Below the pieces are notes generated by a model, which did no database searches, had not been told where the DNA came from, and saw only the letters and a program-made list of their open reading frames with translations. The position numbers were made by a program, and so were the translations under genes. Positions 23,525-36,265 of a stretch of 64,000 bases of DNA are shown here, piece by piece (positions within the stretch are counted from its first letter, which is position 1; every line of letters begins with the position of its first letter). The DNA is from Elgaria multicarinata webbii (lineage: Eukaryota > Chordata > Lepidosauria > Squamata > Anguidae): the NCBI RefSeq assembly GCF_023053635.1, contig NC_086179.1, positions 12,369,501-12,433,500 on the forward strand, read 5' to 3'.

Positions 23525-24365
23525 GAAAATGCACATTATTATTATTTTTATTATTATTATTATTATTATATTTATTTGTATCCCGCCTTTTGCCCAATGC
23601 TGGGCCTCAAGGCGGCCTTACAAAGTTTAAAATATACATGGGGGGGGGGAGGGAAACAAAACCATAAACAATTAAAAAATACACAACAAAATTATAAGAC
23701 CTTAACATAGATGGAGGGCTGGATTATTCTCCAAAGGCCTGCTTGAACAAAAAAGTTTTAGCCTGCTTCTGAAAACCCATCAAGGAGGGAGCCAGCCTAG
23801 CTTCCCCAGGAAGAGAGTTCCAGAGCACCGGAGCAGCCACCGAGAAGGCCCTCTCCCATGTTCCCACCAAGCGTGCCTGCGAAGAAGGTGGGACTGAAAG
23901 AAGGGCTTCTCCAGAAGATCTCAAAGCACGGGCAGGCTCATAAGGGAGAATACGTTCTTTCAAATAACCTGGACCTGAACCATATAGAGCTTTATAGGTC
24001 ATAACCAGCACTTTGAATTGTGCCTGGAAACTGACTGGAAGCCAGTGGAGCTGTTTTAACAGGGGAGTTGTGTGCTCCCTGTAACCAGCCCCGGTCAACA
24101 ATCTGGCTGCAGCTCTTTGAACCAGTTGGAATTTCCGAACACTCTTCAAAGGCAGCCCCACGTAGAGCGCGTTACAGTAATCCAATCGGGATGTAACTAA
24201 GGCATGTGTCACCGTGGCCAGGTCCGACATCTCTAGGAACGGGCGCAGCTGGCGCACTAGCTTTAACTGTGCAAATGAACTCCTGGCCACTGCCGAAACC
24301 TGGGCACCCAGGCTCAGGGCTGAATCCAGAAGTACACCCAAGCTGCGGACCTTAAAACGTATGTG
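23525..24365 (-). mobile_element. L2-clade LINE fragment, 205-aa reverse transcriptase end
   Basis: The minus frame 23724-24341 is uninterrupted for 205 codons. It reads from 'MGVLLDSALSLGAQVSAVAR' through '[16 protein letters not shown]', 'AARLLTGAGYREHTTPLLKQ' and 'LHWLPVSFQAQFKVLVMTYK' to 'LWNSLPGEARLAP' and 'KTFLFKQAFGE'. The 3' tail (inverted) is 'ttgtatcccgccttttgccc' followed by an ATT microsatellite at 23537-23572. It is the best-preserved LINE reading frame in the window. Confidence 0.87.
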
Positions 24366-24479
24366 AATTTTTATGCTGACTTAAAAAATAAAAACTTTTG
24401 TAAACTGATGTAGAAACATGTGCTTGGGATGAACATGTGCTTGGAAAAATGTGAATATTATAAGGGAACAGACAGATTT

Positions 24480-24990
24480 GAAAAACCCTAAACAGGAATG
24501 TTCTTGTTCAGGCTTCAACGCAGCCAGCCAGGCCTTCCTCCAGAACACTCCATTCCACCCCCACCCCCAATTTTTGGTTTTTCTGTTCCAAATGATGGCC
24601 AACATTATGTGTTTACTGAGTATGCTCAGGTCCAGCCGAAGGCTAGAGCAGCTCTGGGAGGGCTGGTGCATGCGTTCCTGGAAGTTTGGGAACACGTGCA
24701 CACACACGCCCACACACATCACTCTAGCATTCAGCTGGGTGCGCACGATCGGCCCTGGGGGAAGGAGATGGAAGACGTGTTCCTGGAAGTCTGGGACCAC
24801 ATCTTCCAGCTCCTCCCCCCCAGGGCCAATTTCACCCTTCTTCTGTGATTGCATGATTGCAGTGGAAGGGCTAGATCGGCACTGGGGGTGGGGGCTGGAA
24901 GACGCGTTCCCGGAAGTCCAGGAATGCGTCTTCCAGCCCTTTTCCAGAGGCCTCCGGGGTTTCCTAGTGCATCTGGTCACCCAGTAGGTT
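24480..24990. mobile_element. Palindromic DNA element related to the one at 7.45 kb
   Basis: It repeats the motif 'gaagacgtgttcctggaagt' and its variants several times in both orientations and ends in 'gcatctggtcaccca'. ORFs up to 199 aa on both strands follow from the symmetry and resemble no protein. Confidence 0.5.
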
Positions 24991-25740
24991 ATTTTGGCCT
25001 CCTAACCCACTCCCAGGCTTTCCCCCCGCCCAACCAAAGATCCTTTTTATACTTCTGCAAACTTTAGGGTTCCTCTGAGCATGCTGATATTTCCCTCCTG
25101 TTTCTTATATGGCAGTTTCTGTCAGCACTCAACCACTTGAATTTGTTATTAGAAAGGAGAGATGAAAGACTGGCCTGCCTGGCTATAAATACAAACCAGG
25201 CAGGCCAGAACCGTAAAGTACTTAAACAAAGGGAACTAAATAGCTAAAGGAAAGCAATCAATTCTCTGAAGAAATAAAAACTAACAGACAAGGACAGATG
25301 CCTTGTCTTTCCATTCCCAAAACCAGACAAAGAATGGCAGGGGAGGCATGTTGCCAGTCTGGACTGGGCCCATAGAAGTTACGCCTTGAGGTTGCTTTGA
25401 TTTAAGAGTGCTTCTTGTTACCACGTTTCCACACACGTATGAGGCCAGGTCCTGCTGATTCCACATTATCATATGTCCACCTGACAGAGATAAACATAGG
25501 CCAAGTTTCATGCCCTTAACCTCAAACGTAATGACATACCACAGCAAAGAAAGAAAGTGGTGGTGATGATGGGGGAAACTTTATTGGAAAAGGTCATTTT
25601 AATGAAGCAGAACAACTAGTAGCCCTATGTAAGATATGCTGAGTTTCTCAATATAGTTCTCCCAAGTGCATTTTTTAATGATTTGGTTGGCTACACCCAT
25701 GTGGAATGGTTAAATTCACCAAGTTTGCACATTGTTTTAA

Positions 25741-25888
25741 CTGTTTTAATTGTTTTTATTGCTTTTCAACTGGATTCTGGTTTGTTTTGTTTTTAGCGGT
25801 GTATATTTATTGTTTTATATTGTATGATTTTATCTGTATGCTGCCCTGAGATCCTAGTGATATTGGGTGGGATGCAAAAGTGTAAAAT

Positions 25889-25924
<36 letters not shown>

Positions 25925-25955
25925 AATAATTGTACTGGTAAACTCACCCCAGCCA
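25741..25955 (+). mobile_element. LINE 3' tail ending in (CAA)n
   Basis: The pattern 'gtatgctgccctgagatcct' then 'ggtgggatgcaaaagtgtaa' and a run of AAC units (25889-25922) is a LINE-type 3' end. No coding part remains. Confidence 0.6.
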
Positions 25956-26049
25956 ATTAGGTGAGACGGGGAGCTAATTATTTGTGGCGTCTTACTGCAC
26001 AGCAAAGCAAATTTTACCTCACCTCTCTTTACCACACACTTCTGACCCT

Positions 26050-26410
26050 TGTAGGGGCAGGGGAAAATGTACCTCAGCATGTAAGAAGAGCCCTATCCGG
26101 GTGCTCATTCCTGTGCATGGGGAGGAGCTAATAGGAACATGCAGGACTAGCCCCGCCCCCTTGATGGTGGCATGTATGCCAGCAGTGTTCCACAGCTGAC
26201 GTGTGATTGGCTCAATCTGAAAGGAGCCGTTTCAGCGCATGGTGGTTCCCTCTACATCTGGGGTAAGCAACATCTGGGGGTTGAGAGGCTGCATTTCCCG
26301 GTACTGCGTTGCAAAATTTGGCAGTGAAATTTGACAGGGCACTGGCAAAACATCTCCGCAATTTTGCCTCCAAACAAGGTGTCCTTCAGAGCCCACACAC
26401 TTCGTTTTGA

Positions 26411-26454
<44 letters not shown>

Positions 26455-27310
26455 AATAATAATATTATTACATTTATTTGTATCCTGCCTTTTGCCCAAT
26501 ACTGGGCCTCAAGGCGGTCTTACAAAGTTTAAAACATACATGGTAAAACCTAGAAAAATAAATGTAAAAATAAATAAATAAATAAATAAATTTAAAAAAC
26601 CTTTAAAATACACAACAGAATTATAAGTCATTAACATAGATGGAGGGCCAGATTACTCTCCAAAGGCCTGTTGGAACAAACAAGTTTTAGCCTGCTTTCA
26701 AAAGCCCATCAAGGAGGGAGCCAGCCTAGCTTCTCCGGGAAGATAGTTCCAAAGCACTGGAGCAGCCACCGAGAAGACCCTGCCCCATGTTCCCACCAAG
26801 CACGCCTGTGAAGATGGTGGGACTAAAAGAAGGGCTTCTCCAGAAGGTCTCAAAGCACGGGCAGGCTCATAAGGGAGAATACGTTCTTTCAAATAACCTG
26901 GACCCGAGCCATATAGGGCTTTATAGGTCATAACCAGCACTTTGAATTGTGCCCGGAAACTGACTGGAAGCCAGTGGAGCTGTTTTAACAGGGGAGTTGT
27001 GTGCTCCCTGTAACCAGCCCCGGTCAACAATCTGGCTGCAGCTCTTTGAAAAAGCACCGTTTTATTTTATTTTTGCTGCCACCACAGCTAAATTGGCAGT
27101 GGTAACAGTGAGGGGAACAAAAGTGGTCAGAGGGTCACATCTCCCCCACCCCGAAGTCTAGCCAATCACATATGTAGAAGCAGCTCGCTTCACATTGAGC
27201 CAATCACACGTCGGCTAGAAGACATTGTCAGCACACGTGTGGGTGGGGCTAGTTGGTACCGAATGCCTGCACAGGACATGTATGCTACAGACAACTATCT
27301 CTAAACATGG
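26050..27310. mobile_element. Possible palindromic DNA element split by a LINE
   Basis: The arm at about 26080-26230 (including 'gtgattggctcaatctgaaa' and 'aggactagccccgccccc') recurs inverted at about 27165-27270 (including 'cattgagccaatcacac' and 'gtgggtggggctagttgg'). An inverted L2-like LINE occupies the middle. The ends are not defined precisely. Confidence 0.45.
26409..27050 (-). mobile_element. L2-clade LINE fragment
   Basis: The minus frame 26698-27057 repeats the reverse transcriptase end seen at 23.7 kb (AARLLTGAGYREHTTPLLKQ ... LWNYLPGEARLAPSLMGF), starting at about the same internal point. An ATT microsatellite (26409-26470) marks the 3' end. Confidence 0.85.
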
Positions 27311-28097
27311 CTCATACATGCCATTTGGTATGTTCATTAAGAGACACCACACACCAAGGGGTGGATTCTGCTTTTACACATACTTTATTTAGTTAAAATA
27401 TTTCTCACTTCCTTCCCCAATACAGTTTTCAAGGAGGCCAACACTAGATTTTAAAAGTACAGTTCAACAATAAAATAAAACATAAAAAACCAGAACTAAA
27501 CTTAGCAACAAAATAAAATATATAAAGGATCAAACAGTAGATAGAGATAGCATGAAAAACCATTCCAAATGGCATTGTGCCAAAACAGATTTGACTTGGC
27601 ACCAAAAAAAAGGCGGGAGGGGGGGGGGAGTTGTCACCAAGCAACTCCTTGAGGGGAGGGGCAATTCATAATCTGGATGCCGCTCAGGAAAAGGGCCTAT
27701 CCTCCATTTGCTCCTCTCCCAATCTCTGATGTCATCTAGAACATGGCCTTTGATGATGACCTCAGCAGATGGGCAGGTTTTAATAGAAGGAAACCCAACC
27801 CTGGTTCTAGGTAGTTGAGGCACCCTGGTTCTAAGCCATAGGGAAATTATTTATTAGATGCATATTTATGAGATCATTGATTCTTGTCATGAATGTTTAA
27901 TGGATGCCAACTTTTTGTAGGCTTCATTATGAATGTTTGATGAACATCTTGTAAATGTTATCTATATGCCTGTCTTTTGTACATTTCTGATATCTTTTGA
28001 ATTATTCGTCTATAAAACTTTCTTAGTACCTTTGTGGTTGAGTGTTATCACTCATATTGTACGATTGTTATTTTCAACCACAGCCTTCTATTTTACT
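27311..28097. other. Gene-free stretch downstream of KCNJ8
   Basis: No gene is seen. AATAAA hexamers read on the minus strand lie at about 27388-27393 and 27850-27855. Either could serve a long KCNJ8 3' UTR, but nothing shows that it does. Confidence 0.4.
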
Positions 28098-28412
28098 TTA
28101 TCATATGGAAAGGAGGACAGGGCTCCTGTGTCTTTAACGCTTGTGTAGAAAAATACATTTCAGCAGGTGTCATTTGTAGGCATGCAGCACCTGGTGAAAT
28201 TCCCTCCTCATCACAACAGTGAAAGCTGCAGGAGCTATACTATTGTGACCAGATACAAAAGAGGGCAGAGCTTTTGCAACTTTTGCTGTTGTGATGAAGA
28301 GGGAATTTCACCAGGTGCTGCATGCCTACAAATGACACCTACTGAAATTCCCTTTCCTACACAACTGTCAATGATACACGAGCCCTGTCCTCCTTTTCAT
28401 ATGTTCACCCTA
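28098..28412 (+). mobile_element. hAT-like element, family B1, full length
   Basis: It runs from a degraded 'tcatatggaaaggaggacag' left end to 'catatgttcacccta' at the right. It has a double-palindrome layout: each half ends in 'aaagctgcaggag' or its complement. Length (about 315 bp) and order match 62605-62922. Confidence 0.7.
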
Positions 28413-28465
28413 ATTTAATACTACAGTACACTGAGGTCTAGTTCTCTCTGACATATCTCTAGCGT

Positions 28466-28613
28466 GTAGCCAGCCTTACTCAACCTGGTTCTCTCCAGCT
28501 ATGTTGAACTGCAACTCCCAGCATTGGCAGATGGCCATGCTGGCAGGGGATGATGGGAGTTGCAGTTCAAAACATTTGGGAGGCATAAGGTTGGAGAAGG
28601 CTGGCCTAGACTG
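28466..28613. mobile_element. Palindromic hAT-type element with 'actcccag' core
   Basis: The arm 'ttgaactgcaactcccagca' is mirrored by 'gatgggagttgcagttcaaa', and 'cctggttctctccagc' by 'taaggttggagaaggc'. This is a common squamate palindrome class; similar copies lie at 35226-35346 and 42003-42112. Confidence 0.65.
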
Positions 28614-29411
28614 TACATCTTCAGATTGATTGAATGCTCCTATACACATACACAACCCCTCTACAAAGAAACTAAGCTTATTAAAGCAAAGGTTCTGGCT
28701 TTGACCTACTTTACACAGGGCTTTCCTCTATTTAAAGGTTTAACGATGAAGAACCATAAGATGGGAAGGATATCAGGGGCACTATTACACTACCTCAAAG
28801 ACAACTAGGCTCAAGTTACAGGAGGGGTGTTTATATGATGTGGTTTTGTAGATGATTCTCTCAAAACACTGCAGGGTCGCTGCTGTGAAGCGGAACGGAT
28901 AAATATAGATGGCAGGAGAGAGTGTGGAAAACCGCAGCACTGGTGGCCATTCAGTTCATCAACTGCCCCACATTCTTGTGCTTACCCTGGATGGGGGGGG
29001 AATCACAATTGGACTTGGATCTGCCCCCAGCAATGCCCACTGGGCTTAACCCAAATGAAGGCCCAACACCGTCAGACGGAGAAACAACATGGTGATCTCA
29101 GAGCAACAACAACAACAATAAAAATGTGGTAAAACTACACTGTGAAAAAGTGCACTTTCAGGGGTGGCTGCAAGTTAGTGGCTGTGTCATATAAACAACG
29201 CAGCACCACTGCACAGTCACGATGGGGTAAATAGGCTATATAGACACCCCAGGGGCTCTCTCTATTGGCTTTGATCTTGTGCTTGCATGTAATAAATAGT
29301 CCCCAGTTCCATTAAATGTTTATACCAAGTAAGTATTAATGTTTTACAAACACAAATAAAAAATAACGCTTCTATTTCTACAAAAGAGCTATGTGTGGTG
29401 GTTTCCCATTG
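28614..29411 (-). other. Presumed KCNJ8 3' UTR and flank
   Basis: This is the sequence directly after the KCNJ8 stop. It holds no recognised repeat except a short CAA run near 29105. I see no minus-strand AATAAA here, so the 3' end of the transcript is not placed. Confidence 0.4.
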
Positions 29412-30341
<930 letters not shown>

Positions 30342-30689
30342 CTATTATAAAATCGTGACGTTTGATGGGCCCGTCAATTTATCTATCAGTAAAGCATACA
30401 TGTGGTAGAACTGAGGACCAGTTTATCTACTGTCAGCCAAATTAAGGGGGAAAAGCTTTCCTGGACTGTACCAATTCATTTTGCAGAGTGGGGTTGGGGT
30501 GGCAAGTTTGAATGCTCAACTGTCCCCCCCTCCACAAAGCACTACAAACAATCCCCACAAACCCATTGCTGACCCTCTTCCTGGCATGCTAGTTTTCTAT
30601 GTCCATGGGTTTAATTAAATATGGGGGACCCATTATTGTTCGGGGGAAACTTTACCACTTTATTTGCTGATGGTATAAAACTAGCCCAG

Positions 30690-31078
30690 ATATTAGATTG
30701 CTAATAGATCCCTTTACAACAAGGGAGAGGGCCTTTTCAGTGGTTGCCCCCCAACTGTGGAATGATCTCCCCGATGAGGCTCGCCTGGCGCCAACATTGT
30801 TATCTTTTCGGCGCCAGGTCAAGACTTTTCTCTTCTCCCAGGCATTTTAACAGCATTTAACAACGTTAAGTTTGTTTTTAATGGACCCCAGAATTGTTGT
30901 TTTTAAATGGATACTGTTGTTTTTATACTGTTTTTTATGTTTTTGATGGTTTTTAAATTTTGTATACTTTTAAAGTTTACCATTTTTAATTGTTGTAAAC
31001 CGCCCAGAGAGCTTCGGCTGTGGGGCGGTATATAAATGTAATAAAATAAATAAATAAGTAAATAAATAAATAAATTTA
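30690..31078 (+). mobile_element. L2-clade LINE 3' end in the KCNJ8 intron
   Basis: On the plus strand it encodes RAFSVVAPQLWNDLPDEARL-type sequence (from 30725) and 'SFRRQVKTFLFSQAF'-like sequence, then the 3' tail 'gagagcttcggctgtggggc' and TAAA units to 31076. It is antisense to KCNJ8. Confidence 0.8.
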
Positions 31079-31168
31079 TGCATTTCTCATATGAAAGGGT
31101 AGAGCAGGTAGAAAAGGGGCTACTTCCCCAACCCCAATAATGCTCAACTCCTTTCCTCCCACTCTGCT

Positions 31169-31236
31169 GAAATTCTCTTTTCAATACAACTGTTAAAGAG
31201 CCAGGAGCCCTGTCCTCCTTTCCATATGGTCACCCT
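31169..31236 (+). mobile_element. hAT-like family B1, right end only
   Basis: 'tacaactgttaaagagccag' leads into 'cctttccatatggtcaccct', the right end of family B1. The rest of the element is absent. Confidence 0.65.
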
Positions 31237-31881
31237 AATGCAAAGTATTTTGTGGGTTTGGTCTGGAATAGGAAATTAAGACTCATTGGCTTTACCAAAG
31301 ACCTGCTCCTAGCAGATGGAAATTGCTAGCACTGGTTTATGGCTATGGGTGAAGGCAGTGGTCTGCAATTTTGTACTCTCCTTGAAGGCGTGGCTACAGG
31401 ACTGTCATGTGGGACGCCCGTGTAACCCCTATGGAGTAGATGGTTTAGTCCCTTGGGCGGGGCTCTCACTCAGAGGGAGGGCTAGAGAAGAAACGGCAGA
31501 AAGAAAGGGAACCAGTTCTGCTGAAAGCTGAACGTTATAAGAATTCTGTTAATTATAAGCCCTTAATATCACCTTGCATAAGGTGAATTGAAACATTAAT
31601 TGTGTACGGTAGTATTTCAAGGGGGAGGGGAATCATTTTTTGTATTGATAGTTGTACTAATTATATTATTGCAGGGCTAATACTCTGAAGTGTTTTGTTG
31701 CTCCTTTGGGGATTGCCCTGCGATATAAAAGTTGAAAAAAGTCTACAAAAAGAGACTCCCTGAATACTCGGTGCACCACGCAGAATCGAGCTGCAAGCAA
31801 GAAATCCATGTTTTGTTGTTGCACAAAGGACAGATTGTGGAATATTTCTGTGTTTGAATGCTTACTAAAGGCATGTTTTGT

Positions 31882-31910
<29 letters not shown>
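31882..31910. repeat. (TA)n microsatellite
   Basis: About 14 TA units within the KCNJ8 intron. Confidence 0.95.
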
Positions 31911-31914
<4 letters not shown>

Positions 31915-32034
31915 TGCAAGTTTGTTCTAATTAAGCCCCATAGAACCCACACTAGGAGAAGTTATACTCGCACTTCAAAATTTACCACAACACCACTGAT
32001 TGGCTTCCAAACAAACTCCCAAATGCATTTCAGC

Positions 32035-32216
32035 CCTGGGCCTGCGGCACAGTTGTCACAAGTGGCACCAGTTGCTGGGGAACATGGGTGGAAGGGTGCT
32101 GTTGCACCATGTCCTGCCTGTTCATCCCTGGCCGATGGCTGGTTGGCCACTGTGTGAACAGAGTGCTGGACTAGATGGACCCTTGGTCTGATCCAGCAGG
32201 GCTCTTCTGATGTTCT
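32035..32216 (+). mobile_element. CR1 3' UTR fragment
   Basis: It contains 'caccagttgctggggaacat', 'ggttggccactgtgtgaaca', 'gagtgctggactagatgg' and ends in 'tgatgttct'. It is 5'-truncated, antisense to KCNJ8. Confidence 0.85.
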
Positions 32217-32233
32217 AGGTCACATATATTTGT

Positions 32234-32345
32234 GGCATGTCATAGAATCATAGAATAGCAGAGTTGGAAGGGGCCTACAAAGCCATCAAGTCCAAACCCC
32301 TGCTCAATGCAGGAATCCACCCTAAAGCTAGAGGTGCAACCAAGG
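32234..32345 (-). mobile_element. CR1 3' end, second subfamily
   Basis: The inverted 'catagaatcatagaatagca' motif followed by 'ttggaaggggcctacaaagc' and 'ctgctcaatgcaggaatcca' is the CR1 3' end seen at 42.7, 44.8 and 56.3 kb. Confidence 0.85.
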
Positions 32346-32450
32346 CAAGTCCTTTACCATGCCTAGTTGAGTGGCACAGACTCATATCCTGACTCATAGC
32401 CCCCAAGTTTGCTGCCACCGCATACCCTTCGTTCTTGCGACCGCACCTTA

Positions 32451-32923
<473 letters not shown>

Positions 32924-33153
32924 CTGCAAACGTAAAGAAGAGATGAGTTCCCCCCATTTCTCATTTCGCGCCGGGCTGGCAACCTCCACGACGGATTCAC
33001 ATTTTGCCTTACTGGGAACTTTAGGCCTTTAAACGTTAGCATGGACTTGGAGCCTTTAAATATTATGGAGGCCGGGTAGAGCATTCATATGGAGAAGTGC
33101 TCTTTGGTGGCCTCTACGTGGCTATCATCAATGTTTAAATCAAACCCCTAAAA

Positions 33154-33929
33154 TAGGGTGACCATATTTGGGAAACCAAAAAAGAGGACACCTAGTGTGT
33201 GTGTGGGGAAGCAGCTTTCTGAGTCCTGCAGAAAGTACTTCCCTTGCTCGGCTTCGTCCATTTTCCTCTGCTGCCCCTCATGCCTGGAATGCTCTTCCAG
33301 AACACCTGAGAACTACCAACTCAATCACAGCTTTTAAAACACAGCTAAAAACTTTTCTTTTCCCTATAGCTTTTAAACTTTGAGTTTGTTCTGACTCTAT
33401 ACTGTTAGCTTCACCCTTCCCGGTGCCTGTTTACACTTCCCTGTGCCTGTTTGCATTCTCTTTCCCTTCTTATTGTTTACTACAACTTTATTAGATTGTA
33501 AGCCTATGCGGCAGGGTCTTGCTATTTACTGTGTTATCTGTACAGCACCATGTACATCGATGGTGCTATATAAATAAATAATAATAATCATAATTATTAT
33601 TCACCTGCCACCTTAAAGAACGCGATTGGAGTGGAGGAGGGGAAAGGATTTCATTCTGCACCACCACCATCCACTCCAATTGGGGCCTTTTCTATAATGT
33701 CCACGAATGACCCACTTTCCCCTTTAAGACCTCAATTGGAGCTCGGGGTGGGGGAATGATGTGCCTCAAGAAAGCATGTCATTCCCTCCTGCCATGCTAA
33801 TGGCAGCTTTAAAGAGGAAGGTGTATCATTCCAGGACATTATTGAAAATGATAGAAAATCCCCCCTGACACCATGGAAAGAACAAAAACCAGGACAAATC
33901 CGGGGAAATCCTGACAGTTGGTCACCCTA
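33154..33929 (-). mobile_element. hAT-like element, family B2, with an inserted L2 3' end
   Basis: The ends are TAGGGTGACCATATTTGGGA and GTTGGTCACCCTA. A 7-bp direct repeat 'cctaaaa' flanks it. An L2 LINE 3' part in plus orientation (about 33230-33598, with ARLRPFSSAAPHAWNALPEH and a 'ggtgctatataaataaataa' tail) is inserted. It lies in KCNJ8 intron 1. Confidence 0.78.
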
Positions 33930-34032
33930 CCTAAAAAGGCCTAGCTCTCAGTAAGATGGTCGTGGAGCATAAACCTTTCAGTGGCTACTGGTCATGATGG
34001 CTCTGTATTGCCTCCACTAATAGAGGCAACAT

Positions 34033-34175
34033 GCTTCTCTATACCAGTTGCTGAGGAATACAAGCAGGAGGGTGCTGTTGCACTCATGGCCTAGTTGTGG
34101 ACTTCTCATGGGCATCTGGTTGGCCATTGTGGAATCAGAATGCTGGACTAGATAGGCCTGTGGTCTGCAGAAACA
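34033..34175 (+). mobile_element. CR1 3' UTR fragment
   Basis: 'taccagttgctgaggaatac', 'ggttggccattgtggaatca' and 'tgctggactagataggcc' mark a diverged CR1 3' UTR. Confidence 0.7.
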
Positions 34176-35225
34176 CCTCCAAGCTTTGAGTGGACCATCC
34201 CCAAGGTGCTTTCCTTGCATTTTGTTTTCTTTGATCACTTTGATAGCAGCACGCTGAGCCAATATGACACAGCCTTTATGGGTGTACAACCAATGAGGGA
34301 ACCAGAGCGGCAAAGGGGTAGTCTTTGTGCCACTCCAGTGCTCTCATTGGCCATATCCCTCCAAAGGCAGTCTCTGATTGGTTCACCTCACTGCTACTAA
34401 AAGCTAACAAAAGGGGAAAAAAACTTTAATTTAAATTGATGCACCACAGGGCTGCAGCCTTGACCAGCCAGATGCCACAGAGCTCTCTTTTAGCAGTGGG
34501 TCATCAGGACACTTGTCAAGGGTCATTTGTGGCTCCTCATGGATCGCAGGCCCGTGGACTGCCTTGACCCTGGCAGCACCACTGGTGGTCTGACTCAGCA
34601 CATCTCTTCTTATGTTCTTAACCTGAGCTTGGTCTATACCACTTCAGACTACAGCTGGGGGCTCACATTCAAATGTTCCTCCATACAAAGGATTACTGCC
34701 ACACAGAAAACTAGACACCAAAGCAAAGAGTTTCCCCCTGTTGTCTTCCATGCTAGTTTTCAATGGGTACTTGGAACACATTTTCATGGGGGAGTATTCA
34801 TCATTATGAGCTCCTGCCTGCTGTCTGAAGTGGTACAACCCAGACACAGATTCCCCCCCCCCCTTTTCACTTCTCCCATCCAGTAAAACCAGGCCACCAG
34901 TTGGATTAGGAAAAGAACTGAACAAGGGACAGAAAAGAAGATGAAAGAGGGAGACAGCTATCTCTTTAGCTGGGAATGTCATAATGCCTTCTTCAGAGCA
35001 CCGGAGAGTTGAAAATTTACCTCCCGCTCATCCCCTTAGATTAGCAAGAATCCGCCATGCCGAAAGATTGGGTTGGTTCACACTAGAGAAGCAGCTGAGT
35101 CCTGCTTGGACAAAGCAGTCAAGGAATTTCAAGGAAAACAAAAACTATATAACGGCAGTGAAATTTCTCTGGGACTTTTGGTAAAACCCTACATAGGACC
35201 CACGGAAAATCACCACGTGTCCTGG
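34176..35225. other. KCNJ8 intron 1, nothing recognised
   Basis: Apart from a trace of a CR1 end near 34590-34620 ('cttcttatgttctta') no element or exon is recognised. Confidence 0.45.
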
Positions 35226-35346
35226 GGCAGCCTTCTCTGACTGCCAGATATGTTGCACTACAACTCCCAATGGCCATGCTGGTTGAGAATGATGGGAGTT
35301 GCAGTCGGACACATCTGGAGTGTGCTAGATTGGAGAAGGAATCTGG
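35226..35346. mobile_element. Palindromic hAT-type element with 'actccca' core
   Basis: 'gttgcactacaactcccaat' is mirrored by 'gatgggagttgcagtcggac', and the outer 'cagccttctctgactg' by 'agattggagaagga'. Same class as 28466-28613. Confidence 0.6.
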
Positions 35347-35404
35347 GGTTGCTGAAGAAACCCTTCTCCAACTAGTAAGAAAAGGTTGAGAAGGAGGAAA
35401 TGTT

Positions 35405-35595
35405 GCTCAATGAGACCATTGGCCCATCTAGGCCAGTATTGACTGGCTGCGAGTCTCCAAGCTCTGAGACAAATGTCTTTCCACCAGCCCTGTTAGGTGA
35501 GTTCATTTAACTAGAGATACTAGGGATTGAAGCTGGGACTGTCTGTGTGCAAAGCATGGGCTCAACGTCTGAGCTAGGAAGGCATGTGCATGGAA
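35405..35595 (-). mobile_element. tRNA-derived SINE
   Basis: In inverse orientation the 3' part is 'ggcccatctaggccagtatt' and the tRNA-like head includes 'gggattgaagctgggac' (box B, inverted) and 'gtctgagctaggaaggc'. It resembles the SINE at 47897-48075. Confidence 0.6.
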
Positions 35596-35705
35596 GTTCA
35601 AGGTAGTCAGCAACAACAAAAGCCTTAGACAAGATTATCAATATTTCTCAGTAGGGTTCTGCACACTGTATTCCAAAGAGCTGCATGCAGGAACCAGAAA
35701 GGAAG

Positions 35706-36265
35706 ATACCAGTTGCTGGGGTACATGGGTGGGAGGGTGCTGTTGCACCATGTCCTGTTTGTGGGTTCCTGGTCAATAGCTGGTTGGCCACTGTGGGAAA
35801 AGAGAGGTGGACTCATAGGTGTGCACAAAGGCAGTGCAGGGTGTGCCAAGGCACACCCTAATGTCTCAAGCAATAATGTCCCTTTCCCAGAAGCCACGTT
35901 TCAAAGATGCCAGGAAGAGGGATCCCGAAGGCTAATATCACCTCTAGCTAGTGTCACTACTAAACCCCACCAATGAGGAGTGTCTCCTCATTCCCACCCA
36001 CCCCCTCACCTGCAATGGCCCCTCCCTGGTCAGGCAAGCTGAACACTGAGTAGCGCATCAGTGTCTATAGTGTTTAATAAATAAATGAATAAAAATAATG
36101 TCCTTCATGATTGAGAATTCAATAAGTGATCGCCTTTTAAAAACAAACAAACAAACAAATAAAATTCTCTGGATGCACATGCTAATGAGATGTGCTGTGC
36201 ACACCTATGGGTGGACTAGCTGGACCCTTCGTCTGATCCAGCAGGGCTCTTTGTATGTTCTTATT
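35706..36265 (+). mobile_element. CR1 3' UTR interrupted by a hAT element
   Basis: The left part (35706-35813) has 'taccagttgctggggtacat' and 'ggttggccactgtgggaaaa'; the right part (36210-36265) has 'gatccagcagggctctttgt' and 'atgttctta'. The two join when the 396-bp insertion is removed. Confidence 0.85.
35814..36209. mobile_element. Short non-autonomous hAT transposon
   Basis: The terminal inverted repeats are CATAGGTGTGCAC and GTGCACACCTATG. An exact 8-bp duplication 'ggtggact' lies at 35806-35813 and 36210-36217. The 8-bp duplication is the hAT hallmark. No transposase is encoded. Confidence 0.9.

Noticed and set aside
24381-24987. 199-aa minus and 178-aa plus ORFs over the same interval
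   Set aside because: Mirror-image frames across a palindromic DNA element; no recognisable protein family.
1-28000. LDHB or another syntenic gene left of KCNJ8
   Set aside because: No exon resembling lactate dehydrogenase or another known gene could be seen in the translated frames; any such gene lies outside the window.
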